Below, piece by piece: positions 60,434 to 64,000 of a stretch of 64,000 bases of DNA (position 1 is the first letter of the stretch; every line of letters begins with the position of its first letter). The notes beneath the pieces were generated by a model. That model searched no databases and was not told where the DNA came from. It was given only the letters and a program-made list of their open reading frames with translations. The stretch is taken from assembly GCA_002238965.1 (NCBI GenBank), contig MPNJ01000002.1:191001-255000 (forward strand), read 5' to 3'. Origin of the DNA: Nitrospinae bacterium bin107 (GTDB lineage Bacteria; UBA8248). Made by a program: the position numbers and the translations under genes.

Positions 60434-61237
60434 TTGTCTCGCCCGACGAGAGGAAACAGAAAGAGATATCCGCAGGTACGCGGACTGCTCGCGCTCGTCT
60501 TGAGCCTCGCACTTCTGAGCGCTCCGGCCTCCATCGCCCTCGGTTCGGATCATGACATCGACAATGGGGAACAAGCCACTGAATCCATAGACCCGTTCGA
60601 GGACTTCAACCGCGCGGTCTTCGATTTCAACGAGGGCCTGGACGCCGTCATTTTCCTCCCGCTCGCAAAGTTATACCGGGCCTTATTCCCAAAACCCATC
60701 CGCGATACGTTCCGCAATTTCATGCGCAACCTGAACGCCCCCTTCATTCTGGCGAACGACGTCCTCCAGGGGGAGGGCGAGCGCGCCGGTATGACCCTGA
60801 GCCGGTTCCTGATCAACACCACCCTGGGCGTGGGGGGATTGTTCGACGTGGCGACCGGCTTGGGAGTGCCGTTTCACGACGAGGATTTCGGCCAGACCTT
60901 AGGCGTTTGGGGCGTGGAAGAAGGGGTATATCTCGTGCTGCCCGTTATAGGGCCATCGACGGTCCGGGACGGTTTCGGCAAGGTGGGGGACGCCTTCCTC
61001 AACCCGCTCAATTATCTGGGCGCCACCGGTGACGACTCGGAGAAAATTCTCTTCGGACACAGGGTCGACCTGGCGGATTTTCTTTTTGGAGTAAGGCTCC
61101 TGGAGGGCGTCGACCTCCGCGAGCGCTTAATCGAACCCATCGAACTGCTCAAGAAAGACCCCCTCGCCCTGGACTACTACACCCTGATTCGCAGCGTCTA
61201 CCTCCAGCGCCGCAAGAAAGAGATTCTGAATAAATAA
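60434..61237 (+). CDS. mlaA: MlaA/VacJ-family lipid-asymmetry protein
   Basis: This 267-residue protein has the MlaA signature: SIDPFEDFNRAVFDFNEGLD, FRNFMRNLNAPFILANDVLQ, SRFLINTTLGVGGLFDVATG, HDEDFGQTLGVWGVEEGVYL, and VLPVIGPSTVRDGFGKVGDA. MlaA sits in the outer membrane and pulls misplaced phospholipids inward. TTG 60434 with GGAG upstream is the likely start. The signal peptide (LLALVLSLALLSAPASIALG) lacks the lipobox Cys seen in most MlaA proteins, so it may not be lipidated. The MlaBCDEF genes are not in the window. Confidence 0.9.
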   Translation: MSRPTRGNRKRYPQVRGLLALVLSLALLSAPASIALGSDHDIDNGEQATESIDPFEDFNRAVFDFNEGLDAVIFLPLAKLYRALFPKPIRDTFRNFMRNLNAPFILANDVLQGEGERAGMTLSRFLINTTLGVGGLFDVATGLGVPFHDEDFGQTLGVWGVEEGVYLVLPVIGPSTVRDGFGKVGDAFLNPLNYLGATGDDSEKILFGHRVDLADFLFGVRLLEGVDLRERLIEPIELLKKDPLALDYYTLIRSVYLQRRKKEILNK

Positions 61238-61398
61238 CCGATCCGCTTGCCAATAACTTCCATCCCTCCTTTGCGCGATGAAATTCTGGAATATGCGCCC
61301 TCCTTGCACCAAGCTCCGCCTGCGCGCGCACCGCTTTTCATGCGCGGAAGAATACTGCAATATGGGGAGGCCGTGATTTTTCTTGCCCGGAGGTTCTC

Positions 61399-61983
61399 TT
61401 GGAATTTCTTGCTCCCGTCATCATCGTGGGATGCATCACCTACGACATCGGTTCTGTCTCCGCCGCCTGGTTCGCCGCCAAGGCGCGTGGCATCGACTTG
61501 CGCATATATGGAAGCGGACAACTCGATTTCGCGAACGCCTGGATGGTGCTGGGGGATCGCGTGGGCGCTCTCGTCTTCATCGCCGACCTCCTGAAAGCGC
61601 AACTGGCGCTGGGCTTCGCCTGGTTCATGAGCGACTCTCCGTGGATCGCCGCACTGGCCTGCGTCTGCGTGGTGCTCGGCGAGATACTGCCGGTCTTTCA
61701 CGGGTTTCGGGGCGGACGCGGAACGGCGAGCACCTCGGGCGCGCTGCTCGGCGTGTCGCCTCTCACCCTGGTGATCTGCGCCACCGTCGCCCTGCTCATC
61801 TCCGCCCTGACCGGCAGGCGCGATCACGCGGAACTCATCGCCATCCTGCTGATGCCGGGCGTCGCCATTTTCGTCGGCAAGGGTGACGTTCCCCTGATGG
61901 TCCTCACCGTCCTTATCACCGCGATGCTGCTCTATAAACGCAAGGAGTTGGTTGACGAACTGCTGGGCATCGGAAAAGAGTAA
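61399..61983 (+). CDS. PlsY-like membrane protein with degenerate motifs
   Basis: This 194-residue protein has about five membrane helices and the general PlsY (glycerol-3-phosphate acyltransferase) layout. The canonical GSGNxGATN motif is GSGQLDFAN here, DxxKG is DLLKA, and GHxxPxxxxFxGGKG is GEILPVFHGFRGGRG. Several catalytic or phosphate-binding residues are therefore changed, so acyltransferase activity is doubtful or altered. TTG 61399 follows GGAGG by six bases. It is downstream of the mlaA gene, which links both to phospholipid handling. Confidence 0.7.
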   Translation: MEFLAPVIIVGCITYDIGSVSAAWFAAKARGIDLRIYGSGQLDFANAWMVLGDRVGALVFIADLLKAQLALGFAWFMSDSPWIAALACVCVVLGEILPVFHGFRGGRGTASTSGALLGVSPLTLVICATVALLISALTGRRDHAELIAILLMPGVAIFVGKGDVPLMVLTVLITAMLLYKRKELVDELLGIGKE

Positions 61984-62077
61984 AGCCGAACAAACGCCAG
62001 CTACTTGAACGGCACCGCGGACGGCCATCTATTCCTACGGTCAATTGTACCCGTTCGTAAATTAAGGGAAAGGAAAC

Positions 62078-62932
62078 ATGAAAGAAACAACAGGGATAAT
62101 CAAAACTTGGGATGAATTATCAGGGAAAGGAACAATTGAAGGGGATGACGGCAAGACTTATGATTTCACTCAGAAACAGTGGACCGTACCAACTCAACCC
62201 GAAATTCAAGGTAGTGTCCGTGTGATATGCCAGAATGGAAGAGATGCATCTAAGGTAGAATATATCTACATCGAAAAAATGCCTCAGATAAGAATAAAAA
62301 CCTATTCGCAAGAAGGGGAATTATTGTTAGATGAACAGAGAAGGTTTATAGGAGGACCTTGGCGGATGCGATCTGATGCTTTGGCTTGGATGATAACCGC
62401 TAATAATCTTCATAGCCAAACATACAAATCCGAAATTGAAGATATCAGCAGCTTACTCTTAGAAGAGAATCTGCTTATTAGCATTCGTGGGTCAGTAATC
62501 AAATATTGTTATGGGTTTGCTATTGAATTGTATCTCAAATGGATATTGACTGAAGCAAAGATAGAATTTCAAGAAAATCACAAACTCACTCCCCTGCTTC
62601 AAAAACTTCCTGCACCTGTTCTTAAAAATCTGAGAAGTAAATATGTGACTCATAAAGACAGAAATCAAATGAATTTTAAAATGATGAACGCAGATGTGAA
62701 TGGTGTGAATGAATTAAATCTTGATTGGTCAACATTTGATAATTTTACAAATAATTTAGACAACCAGAAATTCATAATTGGAAGATATGCATCACCTGAA
62801 ATTTATAGCCTATTCCCATCAATTTCGAGTAATTTGTCATTGGAAATGAATTCATACATGGATTCAAATGACTTTTTTGATATCGGTGACACAATTTTGT
62901 CATACATACCTCCTCTCGACGATTACCAATAA
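62078..62932 (+). CDS. Cold-shock-like plus HEPN-like domain protein, toxin/defence candidate
   Basis: This is a 284-residue AT-rich gene product. Residues 1-65 resemble a cold-shock/OB strand set (GIIKTWDELSGKGTIEGDDG, then SVRVICQNG). Residues about 135-200 look like a HEPN bundle: RGSVIKYCYGFAIELYLKWI, NHKLTPLLQKLPAPVL, and a R-x5-H motif R186-H192 (RSKYVTH) in the place of the HEPN RNase active site. The C-terminal 80 residues are unassigned. HEPN domains often act as RNA cutters in toxin and abortive systems. AAGGGAAAGGAAAC precedes the ATG. No antitoxin-like partner is visible. Both domain calls are by eye. Confidence 0.6.
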   Translation: MKETTGIIKTWDELSGKGTIEGDDGKTYDFTQKQWTVPTQPEIQGSVRVICQNGRDASKVEYIYIEKMPQIRIKTYSQEGELLLDEQRRFIGGPWRMRSDALAWMITANNLHSQTYKSEIEDISSLLLEENLLISIRGSVIKYCYGFAIELYLKWILTEAKIEFQENHKLTPLLQKLPAPVLKNLRSKYVTHKDRNQMNFKMMNADVNGVNELNLDWSTFDNFTNNLDNQKFIIGRYASPEIYSLFPSISSNLSLEMNSYMDSNDFFDIGDTILSYIPPLDDYQ

Positions 62933-63374
62933 TCAAAACCACTCCATTTTTTTGATATTCCGATTCTTGCTTGCGGTATTCGATGCCAAGGGTATCGGCG
63001 AAGCCCTGACTACTTATCTCCTACCACTTAGCTTTCATGGTAATTCGCTCCTGTATACGAGAAATACTAGAGACATACTAAAGGCTTACGAAAAACATTG
63101 AGCAGGGAAGTTGATTCTTTCAATACCCGTTTTGTTTCAGACACAATCAGCCCCCTATTGCGGCCCTGAACGAGGCGAACCTGAATTATGAAAAGTGCGA
63201 AAGAGTCAGACTCAGGCTCAGCCCGTCTCGAAAAAGAAGAAAACTAAGAGTATGCTCCTCAGAATGCGGGACGATGACTACGGACATGGTCCTCATAACC
63301 ACCGTTATTATCGGTGGCAACTCGTACTGGAATTTGTGAGTCTACTCAGGAAGGCATCGCGCGATCATATACAT
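62933..63374. other. AT-rich intergenic region; no gene seen
   Basis: Two short frames (62868-63101 and 63195-63503) lack ribosome-binding sites and protein-like composition, the latter running antisense into the dehydrogenase gene. No repeats of the families seen elsewhere are obvious. Confidence 0.45.
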
Positions 63375-64000
63375 TCAGGGCTTCAGCATCACCTTGATGG
63401 CGGCGTCGGGCCGGTCCTGAACGGCGAACGCCTCGGGAGCATCCTCGAGGTCGAGGACATGGGAAATCAAGGGCCCGCGCTGAACCTTACCGCTTTCAAC
63501 TAGCGCGATGGCGCGGCGGTAGTCGTCCCCGGTCCAGGTCCAGGACCCATAGACGGCGACGTGTTTGCGCACCACCTGGTTGAAATCCATATCAACGGGA
63601 CGCTCGAACAGGGCGACCAACACCAAGCGGCCGTATTGCTGCTTCAGCATGAGCAGGCCCTGGTCAGGCGAAGACGGCGCGCCGGCGCAGTCGATCACCA
63701 GATCGGCGTTGCCGCCGCGAACGCCGAAACGCTCCACCGGCCTGGCGCCGCCTGTGAGTTCAATCACGGCTTCCACCGGGTCGGTTTCGGTCAGGTTGAC
63801 GGCGGCGTCGGCGCCGATATTTTTGGCCATGTCCAGGCGGCGCTCGGAAGCGTCGACGGCAATGATGCGGCAATCGACGCTCGCCCGGATGGCCTGGATA
63901 CAGCCCAAACCGATAATGCCGGCGCCCAGTACGACCACCGTCTCACCGGCCGCCGGCTTTCCCAGGGACACGCCGTGCAGGGAGGTGGCCAGCGGTTCGA
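63375..64000 (-). CDS. Zinc-type alcohol dehydrogenase (MDR family), 5' part beyond window
   Basis: The frame is open to the right edge (EPLATSLHGVSLGKP at its visible start) and ends at 63375. It holds the Rossmann part of a medium-chain dehydrogenase/reductase: VVVLGAGIIGLGCIQAIRA, IIAVDASERRLDMAKNIGAD, and ADLVIDCAGAPSSPDQGLLM. The Asp after the strand (VDASERR) points to NAD preference. The N-terminal zinc domain is outside the window apart from its last residues. It resembles sorbitol/threonine-dehydrogenase-like MDR enzymes; the substrate is unknown. Confidence 0.85.
   Translation of the reverse strand, partial: EPLATSLHGVSLGKPAAGETVVVLGAGIIGLGCIQAIRASVDCRIIAVDASERRLDMAKNIGADAAVNLTETDPVEAVIELTGGARPVERFGVRGGNADLVIDCAGAPSSPDQGLLMLKQQYGRLVLVALFERPVDMDFNQVVRKHVAVYGSWTWTGDDYRRAIALVESGKVQRGPLISHVLDLEDAPEAFAVQDRPDAAIKVMLKP

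Noticed and set aside
63195-63503. Short plus-strand frame beginning with a Lys-rich segment
   Set aside because: No ribosome-binding site, and it runs antisense into the dehydrogenase coding region.

Overview
The window is GC-rich DNA from a Gram-negative bacterium. Outer-membrane items support this: a TolC-family channel, an MlaA-type lipid transport protein and a lipoprotein. The organism looks like a free-living heterotroph with a large genome. Four solute-binding-protein transport systems, a fused TRAP permease, CoA-transferase and crotonase genes, BKACE enzymes, a TauD-type dioxygenase and a selenoprotein are packed into 64 kb. The gene content recalls uncultured lineages such as Tectomicrobia or Rokubacteria, but that is a guess; the sequence contains no rRNA or other phylogenetic marker that I could use.

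Layout. 1-1.8 kb: tandem copies of a small secreted protein plus a scar of a third copy. 1.95-8.9 kb: a tripartite-export locus (TolC, an adaptor carrying a cytoplasmic PAS domain, and a converging MacB/LolCD-like ATPase and permease), split by a dead IS1595-type transposase, and ending in the last codons of an OmpR-type response regulator. 9.2-11.3 kb: GNAT acetyltransferase and a three-domain RidA protein. 11.9-16.9 kb: M20 hydrolase with a NitT/TauT-type ABC importer that has two permeases. 16.9-19.9 kb: an AT-rich island with an OLD-like AAA ATPase gene directly followed by a PD-(D/E)XK-like gene, bracketed by about 200-bp direct repeats of a higA end. 20-24.6 kb: an HTH/GHKL/STAS-like regulator and two SulP transporters. 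24.7-29 kb: MFS transporter, TauD-type dioxygenase, ankyrin protein and a pair of unknown paralogs. 29.3-38.6 kb: a catabolic cluster (M24 hydrolase, cyclase, ABC importer, two BKACE enzymes, ThDP enzyme) interrupted by an AT-rich DUF429 gene. 38.6-39.7 kb: a deoxyribosyltransferase-like stand-alone gene. 40.2-44.5 kb: aapJQMP amino-acid importer. 44.8-49.4 kb: orphan antitoxin, then an operon with CoA-transferase, crotonase, a UGA-encoded UGSC selenoprotein and its partner. 49.5-54.6 kb: tRNA-Pro, TAXI-TRAP transporter, LhgO-type oxidase. 55.2-61.9 kb: orphan Opp ATPase with a GAF sensor and a Cys-cluster protein, then Rho_N-like protein, ArsS, MlaA and a PlsY-like protein. 62-64 kb: a cold-shock/HEPN-like gene and the end of an alcohol dehydrogenase.

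The metabolic operons are GC-rich. Between them lie short AT-rich genes that look acquired (about 5.9-6.7, 17.1-19.3, 20.0-21.2, 27-29, 36-36.8, 38.6-39.7 and 62-63 kb). Several of these carry domains typical of defence or toxin systems. Intergenic gaps are full of hairpin repeats and MITE-like elements. Best candidates for undescribed biology are the ATPase/nuclease-like pair at 17.3-19.3 kb, the PAS-fused export adaptor at 3.5-5.3 kb, and the HTH/GHKL/STAS-like regulator whose promoter is bracketed by helically phased repeats.
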